Part shown: positions 1 through 8,918 of the stretch, piece after piece
Position numbering within the stretch: the first letter of the stretch is position 1
Layout: the number at the start of each line of letters is the position of its first letter
NCBI GenBank assembly: GCA_947164985.1
Contig: CAMUYI010000001.1
Location: 186,001 to 250,000, forward strand
Source of the DNA: an uncultured Bacteroidales bacterium
Lineage (GTDB): Bacteria; Bacteroidota; Bacteroidia; Bacteroidales; Paludibacteraceae
Length of the DNA stretch: 64,000 nucleotides
Direction of reading: 5' to 3'
Notes under the pieces: generated by a model
What the model was told of the DNA's origin: nothing
The model's database searches: none
The model's input: only the letters and a program-made list of their open reading frames with translations
Translations under genes and position numbers: made by a program

Positions 1-222
1 AACCGCCGTGATCTCCTGTGCTCCGGTCTTGATCTCCGTCTGCGTGACGTAGAACATCTTTTGATCCATTGAGAAACTGCGGACGTAAATAATACCCTTG
101 TCTTCCTGAAAATTAAACACCGGGCGCGTGAACATAAACGCCGCAGCGGCTATTGCAATCAGCATGTACGCCCAACGACGATACATGGCGCTCAAAGTAG
201 CATGATCAATTAATTCACTCAT
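1..222 (-). CDS. Membrane protein, N-terminal part only (cut by window edge)
   Basis: The gene runs off the left edge, so only the first 74 codons are visible; it is absent from the ORF track for that reason. It starts MSELIDHATLSAMYRRW and has one clear hydrophobic segment at about residues 17-34, followed by a polar stretch (FNFQEDKGIIYVRSFS). The ATG at 220-222 is preceded by AGGAGAATATT, a good Shine-Dalgarno, and by a consensus promoter on the same strand. This looks like the start of a small Bacteroidota membrane protein; DUF4293 is a possibility I cannot confirm from the fragment. It is divergent from secDF. Confidence 0.7.
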   Translation of the reverse strand, partial: MSELIDHATLSAMYRRWAYMLIAIAAAAFMFTRPVFNFQEDKGIIYVRSFSMDQKMFYVTQTEIKTGAQEITAV

Positions 223-243
223 AATATTCTCCTAAATCGGCTG

Positions 244-274
244 CAAAATTACTGCTTTTTTTACAAATACACAA
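244..274 (-). promoter_or_regulatory. Bacteroidota promoter for the leftmost gene
   Basis: Read on the minus strand, TTG (272-274) is followed after exactly 20 bases by TAATTTTG (244-251), matching the TTTG/TAnnTTTG consensus. Transcription would start near 237, about 15 bases before the ATG. Confidence 0.75.
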
Positions 275-291
275 GTTTTTTGACTTTTTTC

Positions 292-322
292 TTGCGTATA
301 TCAAATAATTTTTGTAATTTTG
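292..322 (+). promoter_or_regulatory. Promoter of secDF-clpX
   Basis: TTG (292-294), a 20-base spacer and TAATTTTG (315-322). The leader to the secDF ATG is about 80 bases, AT-rich, with no strong Shine-Dalgarno, as is common in this phylum. Confidence 0.75.
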
Positions 323-409
323 CGCACTTTTTGTGTGTCGTGCGCGAATATGCACTTGCGTACATGCGAAAAACAATGCATATATTATAAATAATAAATA
401 CAAAAAATT

Positions 410-3400
410 ATGCAAAACAAAGGACTTGTTAGAATTATGGCTGTCTGCCTTGCACTCGTGTGCGCTTTCTATCTGTCGTTCTCGTTGGTAACGAGTCATT
501 ATGACAAGAAAGCTAAGGAATATGCAGCCGGAGATGATGCAAAAGAGTACATCTATCTGGACTCGATTGCAGCAAAAAAAGTATGGTTTGGCTACACGCT
601 CAAAGAGTGCCGCGAGAAAGAGATCAATCTCGGTCTGGACTTGAAGGGCGGTATGAACGTGACGATGGAGGTATCCGTTCCGGACATCCTCGATGCATTG
701 AGCGGTCATAACGAAACGCCGAACTACAAAGCAGCTTTGGCGCTTGCCAAACAAAAACAAAAATCCAGCGGTGCAGACTTTGTTACGCTCTTCATCGAGT
801 CGTACAACGAGGTAGATCCGAACGGTCAGTTGGCTTCCATCTTCTCGACTTTTGAGTTGAAGGACAAAGTGACCCTCACCTCGACAAACGCTGAGGTAGA
901 GAAAGTAATCCGCGAAGAGGTGGACGGCGCTATCCAGAACTCGTTCAACGTGCTCCGTACCCGTATCGACCGTTTCGGTGTTGTTCAACCGAACATTCAG
1001 AAACTTGCTCAACCGGGTCGTATCCTGATCGAACTTCCGGGTATCAAAGAGCCGGAACGTGTTCGTAAACTGCTCCAAGGATCTGCTAACCTGGAGTTCT
1101 GGGAGACCTACGAGGCTTCTGAGTTACTGCCGATGCTCGCACAGATCAACCGCGAGTTCGCTGCTACCGCTCCGGAGGCTGAAGAGGCACCCAAAGCAGA
1201 GGATGTAAAAGCAGAAGAGGCTCCGAAAGCAGAGAGCGATGAACTCGCTGAACTGCTGGGTGACAGCGCTGCTGTAGAGGCTGATCAGGCTGCTCAGATC
1301 GCTGAGTACAAGAAGACCAACCCGCTCTTCGCTATCCTCAACCCTTCTATTAACCAAGCAGGTCAGGCTTACCGCGGACCGGTAGTGGGTACTGTTCATT
1401 ATACGGACACCGCTAAAGTCAACGCGATGCTGAACTCGCAGATCGCGAAAGCCGTTCTGCCGCGTGACGCACGTTTCTACTGGACCGTTAAGGCTATCGA
1501 TGAGGCAAATGCTTATTATAACCTCGTAGCCCTCAAGGCTCAACGCGACGGTCGTGCATCCCTTGAAGGTGACGTAATTACCGATGCACGTGCTGACTTC
1601 AGCCAGATCAGTGCTTATGCAAACGTATCGATGTCGATGAACGCAGAAGGTGCAAAAGCATGGCAGCGTATCACCAAAGATAACATCGGTAAGTCCGTAG
1701 CTATCGTACTCGACGGATATGTTTATTCATTCCCGACCGTACAAAATGAGATCGCCGGCGGTAACAGCCAGATCACTGGTAACTTCACCGTGGAAGAGGC
1801 AAAAGACTTGGCGAACACCCTGAAGTCCGGTAAGATGCCGGCTCCGGCTCGTATCATCGAGGAGAGTGTGGTAGGTCCGTCGCTGGGTCGTGAGGCTATT
1901 CAATCCGGTCTCTGGTCCTTCGCGCTCGGCTTCGTGCTCATCCTGCTGTACATGATCTTCTACTACGGCTGGATCCCGGGTCTCATCGCCGATGCTGCAT
2001 TGGTTTGCAACGTCTTCCTGTTGGTAGGTATTCTCTCTTCGTTCAGCGCTGTACTGACCCTGCCTGGTATCGCCGGTATCGTGCTGACAATGGGTACCGC
2101 TGTGGATGCCAACGTGCTGATCTACGAGCGTATCCGAGAGGAACTCAAGGCCGGCAAGGGTATGCGTAAAGCGATTGAAGACGGTTTCAAGGGTGCTATC
2201 ACCGCAATTATTGATGCGAACGTAACATCCTTCCTCACTGGTGCCATCCTGGCTATCTTCGGTTCCGGTCCTATCAAGGGCTTCGCCGTTACCTATATGA
2301 TCGGTATTATCTCCTCGTTCCTCACCGCTGTGTTCATCACACGTCTGTTGCTCGAGGATTATGCCGCCAAGGACAATGCCAAGGAACTGTCCTTCACCAC
2401 CAAACTGATGAAGAACTTCCTCCAGAACGTACATTTCGATTTCGTCAATGCACGCAAATGGGCTTACTGCCTCTCCGGCGCGCTCGTCATCTTCGCTATC
2501 CTCGGTCTCGAACCGCATATCTTCGGTAAACTGAACCTCGGTATCGACTTCTCCGGAGGACGTAACTATGTCGTTCGTTTCGACCGGAATATCAACACCC
2601 AGGACGTACGCGAGAGCCTCGATAAGACTTTCTCGGCTACCCTGGAGGACGGCGAGCTCTTCTCGCTCAATGTGATTACCTATGGTAACGACGCTAACCA
2701 GGTTCGTATCTCTACCAACTATCGTATCCACGAGGAGACCGCTGAGGCTGACGAGGCTATCGAGGCTCTGCTCTACGAGGGATGCAAGCCGTTCCTGGGC
2801 GACAATATCACCTTTGATGATTTCCGTTCGACCGACTCCAACGCGGCAGTAGGTATCATGCAGAGCCAGAAAGTAGGTCCGGCTATCGCCGATGATATCA
2901 CTACCAGCGCTGTATGGGCTGTCCTTGCTGCGCTCATTGTGATCTTCCTCTATATCCTCTTGCGGTTCCGTAACTTCGCATACTCGGTAGGCGCCCTGAC
3001 AGCTCTTGCACACGATACCGTTATCGTGCTCGGTCTGTACGCTATCCTCTGGAAGGTCATGCCTTTCTCCATGGAGATCGACCAGGCATTTATTGCAGCA
3101 ATCCTAACCGTTATCGGTTACTCGATCAACGATACCGTGGTCATCTTCGACCGTGTACGTGAGTACAACGGCCTCTATCCGAAGCGTGAGAAGAGCGTGA
3201 ACATCAACGACGCATTGAACAACACGCTCAGCCGTACCTTCTCGACCTCTATGAGTACATTCGTTGTCCTCCTCGCTATCTTTATCTTCGGTGGCGAGAC
3301 CATCCAGGGCTTCGTATTCGCACTCTTGGTTGGTGTGATTGTAGGTACCTATTCGTCTGTGTTCATCGCTTCGCCGATCGCTTACGACATCCAGTTGGCA

Positions 3401-3442
3401 CAGGCGAAACGCGCAGAGAAGAAAGCTGCTGATAAAAAATAA
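410..3442 (+). CDS. secDF: Protein translocase subunit SecDF (fused)
   Basis: Inner-membrane SecD-SecF fusion that uses the proton gradient to help pull preproteins through SecYEG. The SecD half begins with a signal-anchor (residues about 8-30) and carries the conserved LGLDLKGG motif, then a large periplasmic region interrupted near residues 255-300 by an acidic Ala/Glu-rich insert ([21 protein letters not shown]), then a six-helix block with [17 protein letters not shown]. The SecF half restarts at NLGIDFSGG and has [15 protein letters not shown]. At 1010 residues it matches the fused form usual in Bacteroidota. The TAA overlaps the clpX ATG by one base (TAATG), implying translational coupling. 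The acidic insert is the only unusual part. Confidence 0.97.
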   Translation: MQNKGLVRIMAVCLALVCAFYLSFSLVTSHYDKKAKEYAAGDDAKEYIYLDSIAAKKVWFGYTLKECREKEINLGLDLKGGMNVTMEVSVPDILDALSGHNETPNYKAALALAKQKQKSSGADFVTLFIESYNEVDPNGQLASIFSTFELKDKVTLTSTNAEVEKVIREEVDGAIQNSFNVLRTRIDRFGVVQPNIQKLAQPGRILIELPGIKEPERVRKLLQGSANLEFWETYEASELLPMLAQINREFAATAPEAEEAPKAEDVKAEEAPKAESDELAELLGDSAAVEADQAAQIAEYKKTNPLFAILNPSINQAGQAYRGPVVGTVHYTDTAKVNAMLNSQIAKAVLPRDARFYWTVKAIDEANAYYNLVALKAQRDGRASLEGDVITDARADFSQISAYANVSMSMNAEGAKAWQRITKDNIGKSVAIVLDGYVYSFPTVQNEIAGGNSQITGNFTVEEAKDLANTLKSGKMPAPARIIEESVVGPSLGREAIQSGLWSFALGFVLILLYMIFYYGWIPGLIADAALVCNVFLLVGILSSFSAVLTLPGIAGIVLTMGTAVDANVLIYERIREELKAGKGMRKAIEDGFKGAITAIIDANVTSFLTGAILAIFGSGPIKGFAVTYMIGIISSFLTAVFITRLLLEDYAAKDNAKELSFTTKLMKNFLQNVHFDFVNARKWAYCLSGALVIFAILGLEPHIFGKLNLGIDFSGGRNYVVRFDRNINTQDVRESLDKTFSATLEDGELFSLNVITYGNDANQVRISTNYRIHEETAEADEAIEALLYEGCKPFLGDNITFDDFRSTDSNAAVGIMQSQKVGPAIADDITTSAVWAVLAALIVIFLYILLRFRNFAYSVGALTALAHDTVIVLGLYAILWKVMPFSMEIDQAFIAAILTVIGYSINDTVVIFDRVREYNGLYPKREKSVNINDALNNTLSRTFSTSMSTFVVLLAIFIFGGETIQGFVFALLVGVIVGTYSSVFIASPIAYDIQLAQAKRAEKKAADKK

Positions 3443-4689
3443 TGGCAGACAAAGGCGGACATAAACCCAATACCTGTTGGTTCTGCGGGCAGAGTAAGCC
3501 GCATATGTTCTCCGGTATCGGAGATGCACTGATTTGTTCGGATTGCGTTGAGGCGGGGCATCGCCTCATCCTCGAGCATCCGCGCACCAGGACGTCGGAC
3601 GGAGAACTCGATATCGACACCCTACCTACACCCCAAGAGATTAAAGAGTTTCTGGACTTATATGTCATCGGCCAGGAGGAAGCAAAACGCTTCCTCTCGG
3701 TCGCTGTCTATAATCACTACAAGCGTACCCTACAGGAGATCAGCAATGACGATGTGGAGATCGAGAAGAGTAACATCCTCTTGGTAGGTTCAACCGGTAC
3801 CGGTAAGACCCTTCTCGCACGTACAATAGCTAAGCTGCTCAAGGTACCGTTTGCCATCACCGACGCCACTTCCCTTACGCAAGCCGGTTATGTAGGCGAA
3901 GACGTGGAGACTATCCTCGTTCGTCTGCTGCAGGATGCCGAATACGACGTCACCAAAGCCGAGAGAGGTATCGTCTTCATTGATGAGATAGATAAGATAT
4001 CCCGTAAGAGCGAGAATATGTCCATCACGCGTGACGTGAGCGGAGAAGGGGTACAGCAGTGCTTACTGAAGATGCTCGAAGGATCCATTGTAAACGTACC
4101 GCCGCAAGGAGGACGTAAGCATCCGGATCAGGAGTTTATTCACATCAACACCCGCAATATTCTCTTTATCTGCGGCGGCGCTTTCGAAGGCATTGAGCGT
4201 ACAATCGCACAGCGTCTGCATACGCAGGTCATCGGCTTCACGGCGCAACAGGAGACCGAACATCTGGATAAAAACAACATGCTCCAGTATATCGCGCCGC
4301 AGGACCTTAAGTCTTATGGTCTGATTCCTGAGATCATCGGTCGTCTGCCGGTATTGACCTATCTTAATCCGCTCGACCATGCTGCATTGCGCAATATTCT
4401 CACGCAACCCAAGAACGCCCTAACGAAGCAGTATCAGAAACTGCTATCCATGGACGGCGTACAACTAACGTTCGAAGATGAAGCTTTGGATTATATCGTG
4501 GATAAGGCTTTGGAATACAAACTCGGTGCACGCGGCCTGCGCGGACTGATGGAAGCGGTGATGACCGATTTGATGTACGAGATCCCGACAAAGAAAAAAG
4601 AAGGACCTCAAACCATCACCATCACGCGCCAGTATGCGCAAGAGAAACTCGAACGAGCAGACTTATACAGATTAAAAAACGCGGTTTAA
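3442..4689 (+). CDS. clpX: ATP-dependent Clp protease ATP-binding subunit ClpX
   Basis: AAA+ unfoldase that delivers substrates to ClpP in the cytoplasm. The N-terminal C4 zinc finger is visible (CWFCGQ then CSDCVEAGH), followed by Walker A GSTGTGKT, pore loop GYVGEDVE, Walker [11 protein letters not shown], the RKHPDQ loop, and an IGF-type ClpP-docking loop (QVIGFT). Length 415 is normal. It is translationally coupled to secDF; clpP is not next to it, so the usual tig-clpP-clpX order is absent. The stop codon lies in the loop of a terminator hairpin. Confidence 0.97.
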   Translation: MADKGGHKPNTCWFCGQSKPHMFSGIGDALICSDCVEAGHRLILEHPRTRTSDGELDIDTLPTPQEIKEFLDLYVIGQEEAKRFLSVAVYNHYKRTLQEISNDDVEIEKSNILLVGSTGTGKTLLARTIAKLLKVPFAITDATSLTQAGYVGEDVETILVRLLQDAEYDVTKAERGIVFIDEIDKISRKSENMSITRDVSGEGVQQCLLKMLEGSIVNVPPQGGRKHPDQEFIHINTRNILFICGGAFEGIERTIAQRLHTQVIGFTAQQETEHLDKNNMLQYIAPQDLKSYGLIPEIIGRLPVLTYLNPLDHAALRNILTQPKNALTKQYQKLLSMDGVQLTFEDEALDYIVDKALEYKLGARGLRGLMEAVMTDLMYEIPTKKKEGPQTITITRQYAQEKLERADLYRLKNAV

Positions 4690-4702
4690 TGCCGCGTTTT
4701 TT
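4674..4702. terminator. Bidirectional terminator between clpX and the DUF4270 gene
   Basis: AAAAAACGCGG, a 7-base loop containing the clpX stop codon, then CCGCGTTTTTT. The perfect stem with A and T tracts on its two sides can serve both converging genes. Confidence 0.85.
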
Positions 4703-4726
4703 ATTTCTCTATCCCTTTCACTTTTC

Positions 4727-6142
4727 CTAGAATCCGCTATAAACGATCTCTAGCTTCATTCCGTTCTTAGCTGAACGGATCTTCGTGGCAGACATCGTCT
4801 GTTGCTGTCGTACTGACGTCACAGCGGTAGAAGAAGAAGTGCTGGAATATTCTACAGTTACCGGAACAAGCATCATATCCAATACTTCATCATTCGAAGT
4901 CTGACGTAACTGGTTCGTCAAGAAATCCGACAGGTCATAACTGTAGTAATAGATCTGGTTTCCAACCGAATCTACTCCTTCCGTCAACGCACCCAACAAT
5001 GCACAGGTGTCCGTAGGCAACTCTTTGTTCTTAAAGAAACGACTCATACTGCTCTCTTTAATCAGCAGCATATATTGCGACGGTTGTAACCATCCGTTAC
5101 GTCCTGTCTCCGTCTCTTTGTTCTCTACAGCCACCCACACTTCTGCTTTATTCACATACGGACGCTTCTCTGTATCTCCAATAGCATGATTCTTCATCTG
5201 CCGCATGATAGAGTCCGTGATCTGTGCCATCGGAATACCCATGCGCGTATATACGCCCGCGGGCGCGATTATATAATTATAGGTGTCGGAGTCTTGCTGC
5301 AAGCGTTCTACCCACTCCTGCTTGTCGCGATAACTGAGCGCATTTACCGTCCGCACTTCCGAATTGGCATAGAATGCTTTCATATCATGTACAACCGTAT
5401 CACGTCCTGCTTTCTTATAGCCAAAACGGTAATAGATACCCAAGGCGATATCCGATATATTCAGCATCGTGGACGATCCGAAAGAGGTCTCAATCAATAT
5501 GCCGTTGAAAAGTTGATTGAAAGCCTCCTGACTCTCAAAAGACTTTATCGAAGCGAAATCGCGCATGAAATCGTCATTGACACGCATACGGATCATCGGC
5601 ATATACGTACCGGTACTGCTTTGAATAGAATCTAACTTCTCCGATGCCACCACAATACGATGATTCGTCAAAATACTCTTTTGATGCGAACAATATTCTT
5701 CTACATTCAGGTCCGAAGCATACATACCGTTGTAGCGGAATGTTCCTTTATCCATCTTATAGGCATTGATCGCTATCGGCGAATTGGCATCCCCTACCCA
5801 ACTGGAATAATACATGAATAAACAGATCGAATCCACCGAATCCACCGAGAAATCTTCCGGATAACTGAAGCCTTCAGGACAGGCTAACTGCGTCAAGATA
5901 GAAGCCCGTAACAAACCATAGTCCGTCTCTATCTCACCCAATAGGAACGAATCCGCCTGTGCAGCTATCGCCTGACAACTGTCAATAGAGGAACGGATAC
6001 CAAACGTATCGGTCAACACAATAATCGCATCGTCTGCATCCAATACCGACTGACCCGTCGTGGTCACATCATCCTTACAGCCTGTCCATACACATAGTAC
6101 GGCGACAAGCGCACACCCTATCCTCGCAAAGCGTTTACTCAT
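4727..6142 (-). CDS. DUF4270-family lipoprotein
   Basis: Secreted lipoprotein: signal peptide MSKRFARIGCALVAVLCVWTGC with a lipobox cysteine, then KDDVTTTGQSVLDADDAIIVLTDTFGIRSS, the pattern of DUF4270 proteins of Bacteroidota, which are of unknown function. I chose the internal ATG at 6140-6142 over the ORF-track start at 6175: it gives a standard lipoprotein signal, has AGGAGA directly upstream, and overlaps the upstream stop as ATGAGTAA, so the two genes are translationally coupled. This gives 471 residues. The pairing with a starch-synthase-like gene beside panC recalls the arrangement in Bacteroides (from memory). Confidence 0.85.
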   Translation of the reverse strand: MSKRFARIGCALVAVLCVWTGCKDDVTTTGQSVLDADDAIIVLTDTFGIRSSIDSCQAIAAQADSFLLGEIETDYGLLRASILTQLACPEGFSYPEDFSVDSVDSICLFMYYSSWVGDANSPIAINAYKMDKGTFRYNGMYASDLNVEEYCSHQKSILTNHRIVVASEKLDSIQSSTGTYMPMIRMRVNDDFMRDFASIKSFESQEAFNQLFNGILIETSFGSSTMLNISDIALGIYYRFGYKKAGRDTVVHDMKAFYANSEVRTVNALSYRDKQEWVERLQQDSDTYNYIIAPAGVYTRMGIPMAQITDSIMRQMKNHAIGDTEKRPYVNKAEVWVAVENKETETGRNGWLQPSQYMLLIKESSMSRFFKNKELPTDTCALLGALTEGVDSVGNQIYYYSYDLSDFLTNQLRQTSNDEVLDMMLVPVTVEYSSTSSSTAVTSVRQQQTMSATKIRSAKNGMKLEIVYSGF

Positions 6143-6974
6143 TCTCCTGTTGCAATAATGTCTGATAGAAATCATATTGACGTTTGCATGCCGCTACTAC
6201 ATCTTCCGTCTCTTCATAAGGTAGAATAGGTTTCCCCTTCGTCTCCACATAATTAGCCACACGCTGATTCACTTTCGGCGTTGCGTACACGATTGCATCG
6301 GAGTAATCCACCGCCAAGCGCATCAACTCCTCGTATCCTACCGGGAAATCAATGATGGAACGTACATCCGTATTCGTAATGCCGTCGATACGCAGTTTTT
6401 CAGAGAATTTCGAATGGAAAGGCTTCTTGTATTCGTTATCATCCAGCATCAGTACGATCTTCGATTTTGCAAAGAAAGGCTCGTCGTTGAATGCTTTCTT
6501 CAAATATAACGGCGCTAACGCACTCATCCATCCCGAACATAAAATAACATCCGGCGTCCAGCGAAGTTTCTTCACCGTCTCTATCACGCCGCGCGCATAG
6601 AAAATCACACGGTCATCATTATCCGCATACTCAACACCTTCTGCATTGGCTAAGCCTTTTCGGCGACCGAATAAATCATCATTGTCGATGAAATAGATCT
6701 GAATACGTGCGGTCTGAATAGACGCCACTTTGATTAATAGCGGATGATCTGAATCTTCGATGATCAGGTTCATACCCGATAGACGAATCACCTCGTGTAA
6801 CTGATTACGACGCTCATTGATATCACCGAACTTCGGCATGAACGTACGCGTTTCAAAACCATGTCCCTGGAAGTACTCCGGAAGCTGACGATTGAGTTGA
6901 CGGATAGGGGTCTCCTCCGCCAAATAAGGGTTTATCTCTTGCGAGATAAATAGGATACGTTTCGGCTCTTTCAT
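6135..6974 (-). CDS. Glycogen/starch synthase N-terminal-like protein (GT5 half)
   Basis: The protein begins MKEPKRILFISQEINPYLAEETPIRQLNRQLPEYFQGHGFETRTFMPKFG, resembling the N-terminal Rossmann half of GT5 glycogen synthases (Glyco_transf_5). At about 279 residues it has no room for the C-terminal GT-B domain that completes the active site, so catalysis of glucan synthesis is doubtful. The ORF-track start at 7001 lies inside the -7 promoter box and cannot be in the mRNA; the ATG at 6974 (or 6980, MPMKEP) is the plausible start. It is coupled by overlap to the DUF4270 gene. The function of these half proteins is not known to me. Confidence 0.8.
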   Translation of the reverse strand: MKEPKRILFISQEINPYLAEETPIRQLNRQLPEYFQGHGFETRTFMPKFGDINERRNQLHEVIRLSGMNLIIEDSDHPLLIKVASIQTARIQIYFIDNDDLFGRRKGLANAEGVEYADNDDRVIFYARGVIETVKKLRWTPDVILCSGWMSALAPLYLKKAFNDEPFFAKSKIVLMLDDNEYKKPFHSKFSEKLRIDGITNTDVRSIIDFPVGYEELMRLAVDYSDAIVYATPKVNQRVANYVETKGKPILPYEETEDVVAACKRQYDFYQTLLQQENE

Positions 6975-6998
6975 AGGCATGCGCACTTTTTCGCATTG

Positions 6999-7029
6999 CA
7001 AAGGTACAAAAAATTTTTGATATAACGAA
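6999..7029 (-). promoter_or_regulatory. Promoter of the GT5-like/DUF4270 operon
   Basis: On the minus strand TACCTTTG occupies 6999-7006, followed by GCAATGCG. The -33 element at the expected 20-base distance is weak. It shows that the 7001 start in the ORF track is too far upstream. Confidence 0.6.
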
Positions 7030-7057
7030 AAAAAATGAATAAAAAGTGATGAAAAAT

Positions 7058-7088
7058 TTTATTTTTCAATAATTTTTGCGTATCTTTG
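7058..7088 (+). promoter_or_regulatory. Promoter of panC-pdxB
   Basis: TATCTTTG (7081-7088) with a degenerate TTT at the -33 distance. The leader to panC is about 25 bases and contains AAGGAA before the ATG. Confidence 0.55.
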
Positions 7089-7119
7089 CATGTTTTTTTG
7101 AAAAATAAGGAAAAAAAAG

Positions 7120-7980
7120 ATGCAAATTATCACCACAAAACAGGAATTGCAAGCTACTGTTCAAGCCTGCAAAAATGTCGGCAAATCGATTGGTTTGGTA
7201 CCTACTATGGGCGCACTGCATGAGGGGCATGCAAGCCTTGTTAGAAGAGCCGTTTCCGAGAACAATGTATGCGTTGTTTCAGTCTTTGTCAACCCAACCC
7301 AGTTTAATAACAAGGAGGACTTGGCGAAATATCCGCGTAATATCGAACGTGATGCGGAACTGCTTAGCACCATCGGTGCCCATTATGTATTCGCGCCCAC
7401 TCCGGAAGAGATGTATTCCGCCGAAGAAATGAACAACACTTTTGCCTTTGATTTTGCTGGCCTAGACCAAGTGATGGAAGGCAAAATGCGTCCCGGTCAT
7501 TTCAATGGCGTCGTACAAGTAGTAAGCCGTCTTTTCTATCTCGTGCAACCCGACAAAGCCTATTTCGGAGAGAAAGACTTCCAGCAACTGGCTATCATTC
7601 ATCATATGGTTGAGCGCAGTTCAATGGCCGGAACGTTTGGTAAGCTGAAGATCATCGATTGTCCTATCGTTCGCGAAGCATCCGGTTTAGCGCTCTCCAG
7701 CCGCAATGAACGGCTATCTGCTGCCGAGAAACAAACCGCTTTAGCGATATCCAAGACCCTTTTTAAGTCGTTGAAATGGGCGAAAGAAGCAGGTGCCACC
7801 GTAGCTGCCGTGCAACAACGTGTCATCGACACCATCGATGCCGTAGAAGGTTTGGAAGTGGAGTATTATGAGATAGTGGACCAAACGACATTGCTACCTG
7901 CCAACACCTTTGACCACGCCATCGGCTGCGTTACCGTCTATTGCGGTCCGGTTAGATTAATCGACAATATCAAATATTGA
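7120..7980 (+). CDS. panC: Pantothenate synthetase
   Basis: Joins pantoate and beta-alanine with ATP to make pantothenate, the coenzyme A precursor, in the cytoplasm. Family hallmarks are all present: the HIGH-type VPTMGALHEGHASLV, KMRPGHFNGVVQVV, YFGEKDFQQLAII and the KMSKS-like ALSSRNERLS. Length 286 is normal. ATG at 7120 follows AAGGAAAAAAAAG. The stop TGA overlaps the pdxB ATG (TGATG). It is first in a two-gene operon with pdxB, linking two vitamin pathways (B5 and B6). Confidence 0.97.
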   Translation: MQIITTKQELQATVQACKNVGKSIGLVPTMGALHEGHASLVRRAVSENNVCVVSVFVNPTQFNNKEDLAKYPRNIERDAELLSTIGAHYVFAPTPEEMYSAEEMNNTFAFDFAGLDQVMEGKMRPGHFNGVVQVVSRLFYLVQPDKAYFGEKDFQQLAIIHHMVERSSMAGTFGKLKIIDCPIVREASGLALSSRNERLSAAEKQTALAISKTLFKSLKWAKEAGATVAAVQQRVIDTIDAVEGLEVEYYEIVDQTTLLPANTFDHAIGCVTVYCGPVRLIDNIKY

Positions 7981-8918
7981 TGCGCATCGTCTGTGACGCA
8001 CATATTCCGTTTTTACTTGAGGCTGTGCAAAAGGCATGGCCTCAAGTGGAAATCTATCCGATGAAACAGGAAGAAATCGATGCAGAAGCCGTCAAAAAAG
8101 CGGATGTACTCATCGTGCGCACACGTACCAAGGTCAATGAAGCCTTGTTAGTTGGTTCGCATGTCCAATTGGTCTGCACTGCCACCATCGGTTTTGACCA
8201 TATAGACACGGCCTATTGCGAATCCCACGGCATCCGTTGGATGTCCTGTCCCGGTTGCAACGCCCAAGCTGTCTGCGATTATATCGAAGAAGCGCTGCAA
8301 GAGACCAAAGCACAGGGAACAATTGGTATTGTCGGAGTCGGTCATGTCGGTTCGTTGGTAGCGAAGATGGCTGAGCGAAGAGGGATGAAGGTGCTACTCA
8401 ATGACACACCCAAAGGAATCGGTGTTTCGCTTGATGACATCGCGCAAAACTGCGATATCATCACCTTCCACGTACCACTGGATAAGACTACTTATCATTT
8501 ATGCGATAAGGCTTTACTGAATCAATGCAAGCCTAACGCCCTTATCATCAATGCAGCACGTGGCGGTGTGGTTGATGAACAAGCGCTCATACATAGCGGA
8601 CATCCTTTTATACTCGATACCTGGGAGAACGAACCGAATATCCATCCGGAAGTGTTGGCAAACGCGCAACTGGCATCCATGCATATCGCAGGCTATTCAG
8701 TAGAAGGTAAACGCAATGCCTCGCAGATGTGTTTGGATGCTATCGCGGGGCAGTTTAATCTACCGAAAATCGACATCTCTAGATCTCGAGGTCTCGACAT
8801 CTCTAATGAAAAAGGAGACTCAGCCTTCGGCTGGATCTCCCGTATTTCCGATCAACTCAAAGCGGATCCTACTGCTTTTGAGGCGCTGCGCAAAGCCTAT
8901 CCACTGCGCGGAGTATAG
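7980..8918 (+). CDS. pdxB: Erythronate-4-phosphate dehydrogenase
   Basis: NAD-dependent oxidation of 4-phosphoerythronate in pyridoxal phosphate synthesis. The N-terminus MRIVCDAHIPFL, Rossmann motif GIVGVGHVGSLVAKMAERRG, NAARGGVVDE, the catalytic glutamate region DTWENEPN and the typical HIAGYSVEGK identify PdxB within the D-2-hydroxyacid dehydrogenases. The ORF track starts at an upstream TTG (7977); the ATG at 7980 overlapping the panC stop is better and gives 312 residues, shorter than the roughly 350-380 usual for PdxB, so the C-terminal dimerisation region is reduced. A 24-bp in-frame direct repeat lies near the C-terminus, and the last 50 bases overlap the converging peptidase gene. 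Confidence 0.92.
   Translation: MRIVCDAHIPFLLEAVQKAWPQVEIYPMKQEEIDAEAVKKADVLIVRTRTKVNEALLVGSHVQLVCTATIGFDHIDTAYCESHGIRWMSCPGCNAQAVCDYIEEALQETKAQGTIGIVGVGHVGSLVAKMAERRGMKVLLNDTPKGIGVSLDDIAQNCDIITFHVPLDKTTYHLCDKALLNQCKPNALIINAARGGVVDEQALIHSGHPFILDTWENEPNIHPEVLANAQLASMHIAGYSVEGKRNASQMCLDAIAGQFNLPKIDISRSRGLDISNEKGDSAFGWISRISDQLKADPTAFEALRKAYPLRGV
8770..8805 (+). repeat. In-frame direct repeat inside pdxB
   Basis: TCGACATCTCTA occurs at 8770-8781 and again at 8794-8805, offset by 24 bases (8 codons), separated by GATCTCGAGGTC. It encodes IDISRSRG-LDISN near the C-terminal part of PdxB. Confidence 0.8.

Noticed and set aside
1727-3013. Long minus-strand frames opposite secDF (428 aa and others)
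   Set aside because: Antisense shadows of a clear SecDF gene; no promoter, no domain, odd composition.
7001-7001. Start of the GT5-like gene at 7001
   Set aside because: This codon lies inside the -7 promoter box and cannot be transcribed from that promoter.
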